In this document: one piece after another, positions 7,837 to 17,580 of the stretch
How the letters are laid out: the number at the start of each line of letters is the position of its first letter
Numbering within the stretch: position 1 is the first letter of the stretch
DNA from: Gammaproteobacteria bacterium
Lineage (GTDB): Bacteria > Pseudomonadota > Gammaproteobacteria > Competibacterales > Competibacteraceae
Direction: 5' to 3'
DNA length: 64,000 bases
Assembly (NCBI GenBank): GCA_024234995.1
Contig: JACKNF010000002.1
Location: 62,001-126,000 of the forward strand
Position numbers and translations under genes: made by a program
The notes under the pieces: model-generated
The model's input: the letters and a program-made list of their open reading frames with translations, nothing else
The model's database searches: none
Told to the model about the DNA's origin: nothing

Positions 7837-10776
7837 ATGGCGCTTCCTGAATATTCCGGCCCGCGGACCCTGCCGCATACTCTGGCAGATCGTTACCAGA
7901 TATTAAGGGATTTGGCTGCTCAGAATATGGAGGCGGATTTACTGCTGGTGGAGTCCCGGTCGCAGCCAGGAGAACGGGCTGTCGCTAAGCTCTATCACGC
8001 GGGCATTCAGCCCAAGAGCGAGGTGTTGCAGTGGATCAGCTCCCAAGCGCCGCGCTATGTCGTGCAGCTGCTGGAATACAGCCAATCGGATGGAATCGGC
8101 TATGAGCTGTTGGAATATGCCGGGCAGGGTTCCTTGCGTGAGTGGATGGCAGCCGGTCCGCTGACCGGGGTGGATGCTGGAGAAATCCTGACGGAACTCA
8201 GCGCAGCGCTGAAGAAATTACATGAGTGCAATATCCTGCACCGGAATCTGAAGCCGGAAAACGTTCTGGTGCGTCACCGGCAACCTTTGCAACTGGCACT
8301 GACGGACTTTGGCATTGCTTCGTTGCTGGATGCAACGCCGGGATTTACCGCCCATCGTTGTTCTATGCGCTATGACGCCCCGGAAATAGCGGCCGGGACT
8401 GCCGGTATGGCGGCTGATTACTGGTCATTGGGCATGATTCTTTTGGAGGCGCTGACCGGTCGGCATCCGTTTGCCAGTTTGTCCGCGATGGTCATTCGTT
8501 ACCAGTTGCAGGTGCGGCCTGTGCCGGTTGAGGATGTGGCTGAACCGTGGCGCACCTTGTGCCGGGGCTTGTTGCTGCGCGATCCGCAGCAGCGCTGGGG
8601 CGCGGCGGAGATTCAGCGCTGGCGTGCAGGTGATGGCCGCTTATCGTTACCTGTGGATGCAGCGCAGCCGGAAGCGATCACTTTTCGTCCACACCGGTTT
8701 TATCGCCTGGCCGCGGGTGTCGAATGCCGGACCGCCCGTGAACTGGCAGCGCAAATAGCACAGCATTGGGAGGAAGCCCGTGAGGATCTGGCACGAGGCG
8801 CAATCGGTAATTGGCTGCGCCACGATCTGGGTGAACAGGAAGTTCCACGGGCGGCACTGGAGGTGCTGGAAATCCAAGACATGGATGCCGATGAGCGCTT
8901 GGCGCGGCTGCTGGCGCATTTGGCGCCGGATCTACCGCCGGTGTGGAAGCGATGGAGTTTGGCGGCGGATGATCTGGCGGCGGCCGCACAGACCGCACGG
9001 GATGGCGACGCCGCCAGCCAGGCATTGCTGCTGGAGTTAGATCAGGCTCCACCGGATATCTTGGGCATTTATGCAGCAGCCGGCAATGCCGGGTGCCAAT
9101 GGTTACAATCTGCCTGGCGGGCGATGGCCGTGGAATACGGAAAAACCTGGCAGATAGCGCTGACCTATGGCATGCCGGCCAAAGCGCGGCCTGATTGGGC
9201 TGTGGTCCTTGCTGAGTTGCTCCTGGCTACGGTATCGCCGGCCTTCCGGGAGCAGATTCAGCAGGAGGTCAGCGCGCTGGCATGCCGTGTAAAGCAGCCG
9301 CCGGCATGGCTGAGTAGCCTGCAGGATGCGTCGAAGCACAGCGGCGTGGCGCTGGTGTTGAAAGTGGTGTTGCGCTGGCTGCCGCTGATGGACGAGATTC
9401 AGCGCTACACCGCCCCGCGCCTGGAAGTGCTGCTGAAGAAATTTGCAATCCTGCATCGCAGCCCGGATTTCCGGAACGCCCTGGACCGGTTTGATCAGGA
9501 TCTCTGCGACGGTGTTTATGAGAGCCCGCAGGCTGTGGGACAGGCTTTAGATGCTCTGGAGCAAGATGCGCAAGCCTTAGCGGAGATCTTGCGGCGTTAT
9601 TACGCGCTGTCGGAACAGATTGCAGTGAACAGTGCTGCCTATCCAGTGCTGCGGCAATGGCAATCCCGGATCGCCACGCCGCGCTATGAGGATGTCCCGG
9701 CTTTAGAGCAGGATCTGACACGCGCCTTTCGCTGGCGGATCAGCGTAGAGGGCTGGGAGCGTCCGGCCGCTTTACCGCTGAATTGGGAACGCGATAGCAG
9801 CCTGTTGCCAGGTGTGCCGTCAGGCAGGACGGTCGTAGCGTTCAGCCCGGATGGGCGCTGGCTGGCCAGTGGCGGCGCGGATCGGGCGGTGCAGCTGTGG
9901 CCCGCAGAGGGCGGGCGGGGTGTGAGAACTTTTACGGGACATAGCGGGGCGGTGAATGCGGTGGCCTTCAGTCCCGATGGGCGGCTGATCGCCAGCGGCG
10001 GCGACCGCACCATCCGGTTATGGCAGGTGAATGGCGGCCCGTGCTTGGCGGCTTGGCGTGGTCATGCCGGGATAGTCAGCGCGGTGGCCTTTAGCCCCGA
10101 TGGACAATGGCTGGCGAGCGCGAGCGGGGATTGCACGGTACGCCTGTGGCAGGTGGGCAGCGGGCAATGTGCGGCGATCCTGGCTGGCCATGCCGGCGGG
10201 GTGAACGCAGTGGCTTTTGGGCCGGATGGGCGGCTGATCGCCAGCGGCAGCGCAGATCGCACCGTGCGGTTATGGCGGGCCGACCTCAAACACTGCATTG
10301 CAGTGCTGCCGGGCCGCACTGGCCGGATGACCTCCGTGGCGTTCAGTCCGGACGGACGCTGGCTGGCCAGCAGTAGCGGCAGTTTTTCCGAGCGGCGCCG
10401 GGACGATGACACGGTGCGCTTGTGGCGGCTGGAGAACCGGCAATGTGTCGCTGCGTTTCCGGGGCATACCGGCAGCGTGAATACTGTGGCCTTCAGTCCT
10501 GACGGGCGGTTCCTGGCCAGTGGCAGCGGCGACCGGACGGTGCGGCTGTGGCGGGTAGAGAACCGGCAATGTACGGCAACCTTGCCGGAACGCGCCGGCC
10601 GGGTCACCGGGGTAGCGTTTAGTCCAGACGGGCGCTGGCTGGCTAGCGGCTGCGAGGGCGGGCTGGTGTTATGGAGCCGCAACCAGGCTATCACGCATGA
10701 ACTCTCTCTTGAAGAGTTCGCCGCTTGGGAGAAGGCGCGAGCAGGCCAGTACAATGAAATCCATGTATTGTTATAG
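7837..10776 (+). CDS. WD40 beta-propeller protein with degenerate Ser/Thr kinase domain
   Basis: 979 residues. Residues about 20-270 resemble a eukaryote-like protein kinase: the ATP-anchoring Lys is present (VAKLY, Lys-51), as are DFG (TDFGIA) and APE (DAPEIA). The catalytic loop, however, reads HRNLKPEN with Asn-137 in place of the catalytic Asp, and no glycine-rich loop is visible at the N-terminus. A helical region of unknown type follows (about 280-650). The C-terminus has seven WD40 repeats (VAFSPDGRWLASG...VRLW pattern; bases about 9825-10680), enough for one closed propeller; repeat five carries a charged insertion (SFSERRRDDD). Probably cytoplasmic. I expect a pseudokinase scaffold, though weak kinase activity is possible. 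It follows cobA by 67 bases; no functional link to it is evident. Confidence 0.85.
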   Translation: MALPEYSGPRTLPHTLADRYQILRDLAAQNMEADLLLVESRSQPGERAVAKLYHAGIQPKSEVLQWISSQAPRYVVQLLEYSQSDGIGYELLEYAGQGSLREWMAAGPLTGVDAGEILTELSAALKKLHECNILHRNLKPENVLVRHRQPLQLALTDFGIASLLDATPGFTAHRCSMRYDAPEIAAGTAGMAADYWSLGMILLEALTGRHPFASLSAMVIRYQLQVRPVPVEDVAEPWRTLCRGLLLRDPQQRWGAAEIQRWRAGDGRLSLPVDAAQPEAITFRPHRFYRLAAGVECRTARELAAQIAQHWEEAREDLARGAIGNWLRHDLGEQEVPRAALEVLEIQDMDADERLARLLAHLAPDLPPVWKRWSLAADDLAAAAQTARDGDAASQALLLELDQAPPDILGIYAAAGNAGCQWLQSAWRAMAVEYGKTWQIALTYGMPAKARPDWAVVLAELLLATVSPAFREQIQQEVSALACRVKQPPAWLSSLQDASKHSGVALVLKVVLRWLPLMDEIQRYTAPRLEVLLKKFAILHRSPDFRNALDRFDQDLCDGVYESPQAVGQALDALEQDAQALAEILRRYYALSEQIAVNSAAYPVLRQWQSRIATPRYEDVPALEQDLTRAFRWRISVEGWERPAALPLNWERDSSLLPGVPSGRTVVAFSPDGRWLASGGADRAVQLWPAEGGRGVRTFTGHSGAVNAVAFSPDGRLIASGGDRTIRLWQVNGGPCLAAWRGHAGIVSAVAFSPDGQWLASASGDCTVRLWQVGSGQCAAILAGHAGGVNAVAFGPDGRLIASGSADRTVRLWRADLKHCIAVLPGRTGRMTSVAFSPDGRWLASSSGSFSERRRDDDTVRLWRLENRQCVAAFPGHTGSVNTVAFSPDGRFLASGSGDRTVRLWRVENRQCTATLPERAGRVTGVAFSPDGRWLASGCEGGLVLWSRNQAITHELSLEEFAAWEKARAGQYNEIHVLL

Positions 10777-10892
10777 TCTTGTGATTTTCTTAAATCCGGG
10801 ATCATTATTATCCGCGCCTTTGCCAAAGGCTGACCCCGAAAACCGTGTTTGCAGGACACCGCTAAGAGAAACGCCTATGCCAGTCACTGGGC

Positions 10893-11903
10893 TTATGACC
10901 CGTCTGTGCGAGGCGGTCCGTGAGACCCATGAGTAAAACTCCGGGTGGGCAGCGAGTCAGCGACCTGCAGGACAATCTTGCCGCGCGCATGGCCGCCTTG
11001 GCTGATGGCATGCGCCTGACGTACTGCACTGAGCGGCAATACAGTATGGATGACGGGTTTAATCCGTCCTTCGTCAATCAGCCGGGCAATGGCGGTCAAC
11101 TGCTCACCGCTGGGCTGGATGAAGACAAAAGCGCTGCGCACTCCGTGCTGGATAGCGGTGGCTTCTGATGGAGGATTAACGATAGAAACGAGGATGCCGC
11201 CGGGTTTTAGCACCGGCCAAGAACGTGCCTGAGTGTCGCCGCCAACCGTGTCGAGCACTACATCCACCTCCTTGGCGGCCTCCTCAAAGCGGGTCTGTGT
11301 GTAGTCAATGAACTGATCCGCGCCCAGTTGTGTCACTAGCCCGGTATTCGCAAACGAAGCGGTGGCAATAACGTGCGCGCCCAGCGCTTTGGCCAGTTGC
11401 ACCGCTAGGCTGCCGACACCGCCTGAAGCAGCGTGGATTAATACAGTTTGACCAGCTTGTAACTGGGCAGCGTCCACCAATGACTGCCAAGCGGTCAGTG
11501 CCGTCAGCGGCACAGCCGCAGCATGGATGAAATCCAAGGCCGCCGGTTTGCGGGCTGCTTCGCTGGCTTTGACGGCGATGTATTCAGCATAAGCACCGTC
11601 GCGCTCAATGTCCGGGCGAGCGTACACCGTGTCGCCAATGGCAAATTCATGAACTTCAGGGCCAATGGCTATGACCTCGCCGGAGACATCCCAGCCCAAT
11701 GTGAGCGGCAGAGTGTGGTGGAGGATATTTTGCAACCCGCCCTCCCGGATTTTCCAGTCCACTGGATTGACTGCTGCCGCCCGCACCTGGATTAACAGAT
11801 CATCGGATTTGAGGGAGGGCACGGGGACATTTTCTTCATAGTGCAATATTTCGGGACCACCATAGGTATGGATACGCACGGCTTTCATGGTCGTTGGTGT
11901 CAT
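10893..11903 (-). CDS. NADP-dependent quinone oxidoreductase-like MDR enzyme
   Basis: Medium-chain dehydrogenase/reductase of the zinc-free quinone oxidoreductase type, 336 residues. N-terminal GroES-like fold (MKAVRIHTYGGPEILHYEE, AAAVNPVDWKIREG), then the Rossmann motif QTVLIHAASGGVGSLAVQLA. The track of codons remains open upstream, but the ATG at 11901-11903 is preceded by GGAGA at good spacing and matches family length. Likely reduces quinones or unsaturated carbonyls with NADPH; the substrate cannot be told. Stands alone, convergent with the WD40 gene. Confidence 0.9.
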   Translation of the reverse strand: MTPTTMKAVRIHTYGGPEILHYEENVPVPSLKSDDLLIQVRAAAVNPVDWKIREGGLQNILHHTLPLTLGWDVSGEVIAIGPEVHEFAIGDTVYARPDIERDGAYAEYIAVKASEAARKPAALDFIHAAAVPLTALTAWQSLVDAAQLQAGQTVLIHAASGGVGSLAVQLAKALGAHVIATASFANTGLVTQLGADQFIDYTQTRFEEAAKEVDVVLDTVGGDTQARSWPVLKPGGILVSIVNPPSEATAIQHGVRSAFVFIQPSGEQLTAIARLIDEGRIKPVIHTVLPLSAVRQAHAISQGGHARGKIVLQVADSLPTRSFTHGSHGPPRTDGS

Positions 11904-12022
11904 TGAGGCATTTCTCCATTCACTCTCTCTTAGCCAGGTTGTTTCAGGTTGTTTATAGAAACCTGATGTGTGAAAGCCGCGTTTATTCGCACTCACCAGC
12001 TGAAATTGCCGGTAAGCCAATC

Positions 12023-12670
12023 CTATTTATCCGGTTTTGACATGAGTACTGGCGCCAAGACCTCCCACACGTTATCCATAATCCGGGATTGCCCTTCGGC
12101 GCGCGGGTGCAGGCCGTCTTCTTGAATCAGTTCCGGGTTGCCCGCTACTCCATCTAATAGGAATGGAATCAAGGGGATATCGTAGCGTTCCGCTAGTTCG
12201 CCGAAGGTTGCCTGAAACTTTTGTGTGTACAAAGGGCCATAATTCGGCGGAATCCGCATTTCTGCCAGCAGCACCTGGGCGTTGGCCTGCTGCGAAAGTT
12301 CGATCATCCGTGCCAGATTACGGTTCGTTTCCATGGGTGGTTGCCCGAGCAATCCATCGTTGGCGCCTAGCTCAAGAATAACGAGTGCGGGATGATGCTG
12401 CGCCAGGGCCGTTGGCAGCCGGCTTAATCCTCCGCTGGTCGTGTCGCCACTGATGCTGGCATTGATCACTTGATGTGGATAGCCAGTTTCCGTCAACCGG
12501 CGTTGCAACAGGCTGACCCAGCCCTGTTCGGCCGGGATGCCATAGGCGGCGCTCAGACTGTCGCCTAACACCAAGATGACCGGAGCCCTGGCATAAGCCG
12601 GGGGTATGAATAAGGCCGCTAGCCATAACATCAAACCCGGAAACCAACGTGAGTAATTCGTCTTTTTCAT
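12023..12670 (-). CDS. tesA: Periplasmic GDSL acyl-CoA thioesterase I / lysophospholipase
   Basis: SGNH-type hydrolase, 215 residues, with a signal peptide (about 28 residues ending AYA before RAPVIL). All four blocks are visible: LGDSLSAAYGI (catalytic Ser), NASISGDTTSGG, LELGANDGL, and DGLHP (Asp and His of the triad). Hydrolyses thioesters, esters and lysophospholipids in the periplasm in the E. coli model. The ATG at 12670 is chosen for the signal peptide; it lies inside the 5' part of the divergent ybbA transcript region, and tesA/ybbA divergence is conserved in gammaproteobacteria. Confidence 0.95.
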   Translation of the reverse strand: MKKTNYSRWFPGLMLWLAALFIPPAYARAPVILVLGDSLSAAYGIPAEQGWVSLLQRRLTETGYPHQVINASISGDTTSGGLSRLPTALAQHHPALVILELGANDGLLGQPPMETNRNLARMIELSQQANAQVLLAEMRIPPNYGPLYTQKFQATFGELAERYDIPLIPFLLDGVAGNPELIQEDGLHPRAEGQSRIMDNVWEVLAPVLMSKPDK

Positions 12671-12687
12671 CTTCGGAGAGCCTGGCC

Positions 12688-13458
12688 ATGCGTGTAGATC
12701 ATAATCTGGAAGCGGGTAGCGGCATAAGCGTAGCCCCTGTCTTCGCATCGGACAACCCGGTTGCCAGTGCGATCATTCAGGTTGAGGATCTGGGTAAACA
12801 GGTCGTCAGCCCGGAAGGGCCGCTGATTGTTCTCGATGCCATTGGTTTTAGCATCGCCAAAGGCGAGAGTGTTGCGGTGGTCGGGGCCTCTGGTTCTGGT
12901 AAGTCGACTCTGCTTGGTTTGCTTGCCGGTCTGGATACGCCGACCCATGGCCGGGTATGGCTGGCAGGGGTTGATTTGAATCGTTTGGATGAAGATGGCC
13001 GTGCCTTGCTGCGGGCACAGCGTGTGGGTTTTGTATTTCAGTCCTTCCAGCTGCTGACTGGGTTGACTGCTCTGGAGAATGTCATGCTGCCATTGGAACT
13101 GGCGAGGCAAGCCGATGCCCGCCAGCAGGCATTGGAGTTGCTGGAACGGGTTGGTTTGCAGGCCCGTGCCCGGCATTATCCTTCGCAGCTCTCTGGCGGC
13201 GAGCAGCAGCGAGTGGCGATTGCCCGCGCTTTCGCCGGTAATCCGGATGTGCTATTCGCCGATGAACCGACCGGTAATCTCGATCAGAAGACCGGCCATC
13301 GCATCATCGAGCTGCTGTTCACGCTGAACCGCGAACAAGGTGCGACTCTGGTGCTGGTCACTCATGATCAGGAGCTGGCTGCGTATTGCGACCGTATGCT
13401 GGAGCTGGATGATGGGCGGTTGCGTGAATCATCAGCGCAGCCATCGAGCGGAGCGTGA
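12688..13458 (+). CDS. ybbA: ABC transporter ATP-binding protein YbbA
   Basis: 256-residue LolD/MacB-type ATPase. Walker A GASGSGKST, signature LSGGEQQRVAIARAF, Walker B VLFADEPTGNLD, and the switch His (VLVTHDQEL). It partners with the large permease downstream; the reading frames overlap or abut. An upstream GTG (12649) is open, but GGAGAG (12675-12680) correctly spaced before the ATG at 12688 decides the start. Inner-membrane MacB-like systems usually extrude or transduce rather than import; the substrate is not known. Confidence 0.93.
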   Translation: MRVDHNLEAGSGISVAPVFASDNPVASAIIQVEDLGKQVVSPEGPLIVLDAIGFSIAKGESVAVVGASGSGKSTLLGLLAGLDTPTHGRVWLAGVDLNRLDEDGRALLRAQRVGFVFQSFQLLTGLTALENVMLPLELARQADARQQALELLERVGLQARARHYPSQLSGGEQQRVAIARAFAGNPDVLFADEPTGNLDQKTGHRIIELLFTLNREQGATLVLVTHDQELAAYCDRMLELDDGRLRESSAQPSSGA

Positions 13459-13462
13459 GGTC

Positions 13463-16006
13463 ATGGCGAAAACAGCAGCCGGCGTCTCAGCCGGAACCGG
13501 ATCAGTCAGCTGGCGCGCGGTGGGGCGCATGGCCCTGCGCGCCTTGGGCCGCGACTGGCAGTCGGGGGAATTACGTGTATTGGCTGCCGCGCTGCTGATT
13601 GCCGTTGCCAGCGTTGCCGCCGTGGGCTTCTTCACAGACCGCATCCAGCAGGCTATGGAGCGCAAGGCCAGCGAATTGCTGGGTGCCGATCTCGTGGTTG
13701 CCGCGTCTAATCCCATTCAACCGGCATTGGCCGATGCCGCGCTTCAACAAGGACTGCAAACCGCCGGGACACTCAGTTTTCGCAGTGTGGTTTTGGCAGG
13801 TGATGTGACGCAACTGACCGAAGTCAAGGCTGTGAGCGCGGGCTATCCGCTGCGTGGGGCGCTTCAGGTCAGCGACCAGCCCTTTGGTCCGCCGCGCACT
13901 GTCGATACGATTCCCAGTCCGGGCCAGGTCTGGCTGGATGAGCGGTTGTTGCAGGTCCTCGGGCTTCAGGCCGGCGGCATGGTGAATCTCGGCGCGCGCG
14001 CGTTCCGGGTGGAACACGTATTGGCTTACGAACCGGACCGGGCTGGTGATCTGTTCAGCATTGCCCCGCGCCTGCTGATGAATTTGGCGGATATCCCTTC
14101 AACCGGGCTGGTGCAAGCAGGTAGCCGGGTTGCTTACCGCTTGCTGCTGGCGGGTGAACCGGCGGCGCTGGAAGGCTTCAAGACTTGGGCGCGGACTCGC
14201 CTGGTAGCAGGTGAGAAGCTGGAAGGCGTGCGTGATGCCCGTGTCGAATTACGTTCGGCGCTGGACCGGGCGCAGCGTTTTCTCAATCTGGCGGCGCTGG
14301 TCAGCGTGATTCTGGCCGGGGTTGGCGTGGCCATTGCTGCCCGGCGCTTCGCGGCCCGGCACTGGGACAGTGTGGCGATTTTGCGTTGTGTTGGCGCGAC
14401 CGAAGCGCTGATTGTCCGCTTGTTCGTGCTGGAACTGCTGATGCTGGCAATGCTGGCGGGTGCAGCAGGGCTATTGACCGGTTATCTGGCTCAATACGGG
14501 TTAAGCGGGGTCCTCGGGTCACTGGTCAGCCGCACTGAATTGCCGGCCCCCTCGCTGTGGCCAGTATTGCCAGCGCTGGCGGCTGGTTTTGTGACGCTGT
14601 TAGGGTTCGGTCTGCCACCGTTACTGCGCTTGCGGGAGGTGCCGCCGTTACGGGTGTTGCGCCGCGATCTGGGGCCGGTCAATCCTCGTTTGCTGGCCTT
14701 GTACGGTCCTGCCGTGGCGGCAACTCTGGCGTTGTTGATTTGGCAGGCGGGCGAATGGCGGTTAGCGCTGTATGTCTGCGCCGGAGTGGCGGGCACAGTT
14801 GCTGTCCTCTCCCTGGCGGCCTGGGGACTGGTGAAGGCGTTGAATTTGTTGCGCGGTCAAGTCGGCATCGCTTGGCGGTTTGGTATGGCCAATATCGCCC
14901 GGCGCGGTTCCGGCAGTGCGGTTCAGGTTGTCGCGCTGGGCTTGGGATTAATGGCGTTGCTGATGCTAACCCTGGTGCGGACTGATTTACTGACCAGTTG
15001 GCGAGCCAGCCTCCCCGCCGATGCGCCGAATCACTTTCTGATCAATGTGCAAACCAGCGAGGTCACCCAGGTGCAGACCTTTCTGCGCGAGCGAGGTCTG
15101 CATGATGTGGAGCTATTCCCGATGGTGCGCGGACGATTGACCGCGATCAATGGCCGCAATGTCGGGCCGGAGGATTATCAGAATCCCCGTGCGCAACGCC
15201 TGGTGGCACGGGAATTCAATTTGTCCTGGACCGATACCTTGCAGGAGGATAACCGCATTCTCGCGGGCCGCTGGTGGCAGACGGGTGACCAAGGTCAGGG
15301 TGTCGCCTCAGTGGAAACCGGTCTAGCTGAGGAATTGGGGATTGTTCTGGGTGATACGCTGCGCTTCCAGATCGCCGGGCAGGATCTGGCAGCAAAAGTG
15401 ACTAGCCTGCGCAGCGTCGAATGGGATTCCTTCCGGGCTAACTTTTTCGTGGTATTCCCTTCCGGTGTGCTCGACGCCTACCCTGCGACCTGGATTACCA
15501 GTTTCCACCTGCCTATTGACCGGAAACCAGTGATGGCCGAACTGGTGCGGCATTTTCCATCGATTACCGTGCTGGATGTCGAGGCACTGATGACCAAGGT
15601 CCGCGAGATCATGGATCGGGTGATTTCTGCCGTCGAATACGTGTTCCTGTTCACTTTGGCGGCTGGATTGGTGGTCTTGTATGCCGCGATTCAAGCTACG
15701 CAGGATGAGCGCCGTTTTGAGAGCGCCGTGTTGCGGACCTTGGGCGCCCAACGGGCTGTGGTGCGGCAAAGCCTGCTGGCAGAGTTTGCTACACTGGGAC
15801 TGCTAGCCGGTGTGCTGGCTGCCGCTGCTGCAACCGTGTTGAGCTATGGGCTAGCCACCCAGGTATTCGATTTCCCCTATCGGTGGAACTCCTGGATCTG
15901 GCTGCTGGGGGGAGGCGCAGGGATGCTGGGCGTCGGTCTGGCTGGATTACTCGGTGCGCGTTCGGCGCTGGCGCAACCCCCTTGGCGGGCGTTACGGGAG
16001 TTGTGA
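13463..16006 (+). CDS. ybbP: FtsX-like ABC transporter permease YbbP
   Basis: 847-residue permease with a first membrane helix near residue 40, a long periplasmic domain, two FtsX-type membrane blocks (LVSVILAGVGVAIAARR... and the C-terminal FTLAAGLVVLYAAIQATQDE) and a second periplasmic domain between them. The GTGAGG ahead of the ATG at 13463 supports this start, four bases after the ybbA stop; an open frame upstream only shadows ybbA. Works with YbbA; function in lipid or peptide handling is unproven. Confidence 0.92.
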   Translation: MAKTAAGVSAGTGSVSWRAVGRMALRALGRDWQSGELRVLAAALLIAVASVAAVGFFTDRIQQAMERKASELLGADLVVAASNPIQPALADAALQQGLQTAGTLSFRSVVLAGDVTQLTEVKAVSAGYPLRGALQVSDQPFGPPRTVDTIPSPGQVWLDERLLQVLGLQAGGMVNLGARAFRVEHVLAYEPDRAGDLFSIAPRLLMNLADIPSTGLVQAGSRVAYRLLLAGEPAALEGFKTWARTRLVAGEKLEGVRDARVELRSALDRAQRFLNLAALVSVILAGVGVAIAARRFAARHWDSVAILRCVGATEALIVRLFVLELLMLAMLAGAAGLLTGYLAQYGLSGVLGSLVSRTELPAPSLWPVLPALAAGFVTLLGFGLPPLLRLREVPPLRVLRRDLGPVNPRLLALYGPAVAATLALLIWQAGEWRLALYVCAGVAGTVAVLSLAAWGLVKALNLLRGQVGIAWRFGMANIARRGSGSAVQVVALGLGLMALLMLTLVRTDLLTSWRASLPADAPNHFLINVQTSEVTQVQTFLRERGLHDVELFPMVRGRLTAINGRNVGPEDYQNPRAQRLVAREFNLSWTDTLQEDNRILAGRWWQTGDQGQGVASVETGLAEELGIVLGDTLRFQIAGQDLAAKVTSLRSVEWDSFRANFFVVFPSGVLDAYPATWITSFHLPIDRKPVMAELVRHFPSITVLDVEALMTKVREIMDRVISAVEYVFLFTLAAGLVVLYAAIQATQDERRFESAVLRTLGAQRAVVRQSLLAEFATLGLLAGVLAAAAATVLSYGLATQVFDFPYRWNSWIWLLGGGAGMLGVGLAGLLGARSALAQPPWRALREL

Positions 16007-16013
16007 AGAGGAT

Positions 16014-16031
16014 GGGGGTGAAAACACCCCC
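16014..16031. terminator. Hairpin between convergent ybbP and znuB
   Basis: GGGGGTG, loop AAAA, CACCCCC lies in the 31-base gap between two convergent genes. The GAT/ATC flanks extend the stem with one bulge. No long T run follows on either strand, so it may act as a weak bidirectional terminator or a transcript 3'-end protector. Confidence 0.6.
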
Positions 16032-16037
16032 GATCGC

Positions 16038-16826
16038 TTAGCACCGTGAACGAGGAATTGCGTAACCTGCGGCGAACAGGACAGCAGCAGCGACGACCAC
16101 GGAGGGACCCGCCGGCGTATCCCAGCGCAGTGAGGCCCATAACCCGACCACCACCGCTACACAGCCTAGCCCGCTGGCCAGCGCCGCCATGCCTTCCGGC
16201 GAACGGGCGAAACGTCGCGCCGCCGCCGCTGGAATGATCAACAGCGATGTGATCAGCAAAATGCCGGCCACCTTCATGGCTACGGCGATCACGATGGCGA
16301 TCAACAGCATGAACGCCAGCCGCACGGCGAATACCGGAACGCCTTCCACCTGTGCCAGTTCTTCGTGAACCGTTGCTGCCAGCAGCGGCCGCCAGAGCCA
16401 GGCCAGCACCGCCAGCGCTAGCATTGCGCCGCCCCAAATCCAATACAGATCGGTGGGACTGATCGCCAGAATGTCGCCGAACAGGTAACTGATTAGATCA
16501 ACTCGCACTGTTTCCAGGAAAGCCAGCGTTACCAGACCCAATGACAGGCTGGTGTGGGCAAGGATGCCCAACAGGGTGTCGGCGGCCAGCCAGCGCTGCC
16601 GTTGCAGTAACACCAGCACCACCGCCACCGTTAAGCAGGTTGTGACGACGCCTAATTCTGGGTTGATGTGCAATGCGATACCCAGCACGACGCCCAGCAG
16701 TCCCGAATGCGCCAGGGTATCGCCGAAATAGGCCATCCGCCGCCAGACGATGAACGCACCCAGTGGTCCAGCGGCCAATGCCACGCCCAGGCCACCCAGC
16801 AGGGCGCGTATCAGAAAGTCATCCAT
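16038..16826 (-). CDS. znuB: Zinc ABC transporter permease
   Basis: 262-residue inner-membrane permease of the ABC-3 family that passes zinc delivered by ZnuA. About eight hydrophobic segments; family stretch GALGVVLGIAL-like near residue 55 and GILLITSLLIIPAAAARR late in the protein. The ATG at 16826 is preceded by GAGGAAG at good spacing; it overlaps the end of znuC by 8 bases, indicating coupled translation. Last gene of the zur-znuC-znuB unit. Confidence 0.95.
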   Translation of the reverse strand: MDDFLIRALLGGLGVALAAGPLGAFIVWRRMAYFGDTLAHSGLLGVVLGIALHINPELGVVTTCLTVAVVLVLLQRQRWLAADTLLGILAHTSLSLGLVTLAFLETVRVDLISYLFGDILAISPTDLYWIWGGAMLALAVLAWLWRPLLAATVHEELAQVEGVPVFAVRLAFMLLIAIVIAVAMKVAGILLITSLLIIPAAAARRFARSPEGMAALASGLGCVAVVVGLWASLRWDTPAGPSVVVAAAVLFAAGYAIPRSRC

Positions 16827-17580
16827 GCGTTTCTTCCTCAAGTGCCACCACGCTTCCATGCAGGTCATGATGATGATTGTGATGATGGTGGTAGACGGCC
16901 AATTGCCGGGCACCGTCAATACCGAACAACTCCAAGTAGGCCGGGTCCTGGGCGACCAGGTCGGGATGGCCGGAGCAGCAAATATGCCGGTTCAAGCACA
17001 GCACATGATCAGTCGCCGCCATGACCAGGTGCAGCTCATGCGACACCATCAAAATGCCGCAGCCCCGTTGCTGGCGGAGATTGTTGATGAGATCGTATAG
17101 CTCGTATTGGCCGCTTAGATCGACGCCTTGGATGGGTTCATCCAGCACGAGCAGGTCCGGCTCTCGTAACAATGCCCGCGCTAACAGCACCCGTTGCGTT
17201 TCGCCGCCGGAAATCGCCTGCATTGGCGTATCCAGGATGTGAGCGGCGCCCACTTCGTTGAGCGTTGACCGGACCTGTTCACGCGATGCCGGTGTGCCTA
17301 GAGTCACAAAGCGTTGCACGGTGAGCGGCAAGGTATCGTCCACGGTCAGCCGTTGCGGCATGTAGCCGACCCGTAACCCAGGCTTTAGGCGGACCTGGCC
17401 GCGGTCCGGACGGAGCAAACCCAGCACGATGCGCACTAGGGTGGATTTACCAGCGCCATTCGGGCCGATGAGGGCGACAATCTTACCAGACGGAACCTGG
17501 AAACTGACCGCTTGCAGAATCGGATTGCCACGAATGGCAAAGTGAATGTTTTCAACCGTCAGCATCGATTCAATTGGCAT
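16819..17580 (-). CDS. znuC: Zinc ABC transporter ATP-binding protein
   Basis: 253-residue ATPase. Walker A GPNGAGKST, signature ISGGETQRVLLARALL, Walker B LLVLDEPIQGVD. The C-terminus has a histidine-rich tail (YHHHHNHHHDLHG) that may bind zinc; such tails occur in some ZnuC proteins. The ATG at 17578-17580 overlaps the 3' end of zur by 11 bases. An alternative ATG at 17565 (MLTVENIHF) would avoid most of the overlap. Confidence 0.95.
   Translation of the reverse strand: MPIESMLTVENIHFAIRGNPILQAVSFQVPSGKIVALIGPNGAGKSTLVRIVLGLLRPDRGQVRLKPGLRVGYMPQRLTVDDTLPLTVQRFVTLGTPASREQVRSTLNEVGAAHILDTPMQAISGGETQRVLLARALLREPDLLVLDEPIQGVDLSGQYELYDLINNLRQQRGCGILMVSHELHLVMAATDHVLCLNRHICCSGHPDLVAQDPAYLELFGIDGARQLAVYHHHHNHHHDLHGSVVALEEETHG

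Noticed and set aside
10062..10859. 265-residue open frame on the minus strand opposite the WD40 repeats
   Set aside because: It mirrors the repetitive, GC-rich WD40 codons; its repeats (LASQRPSGLNAT) are just the reverse reading of the propeller units.
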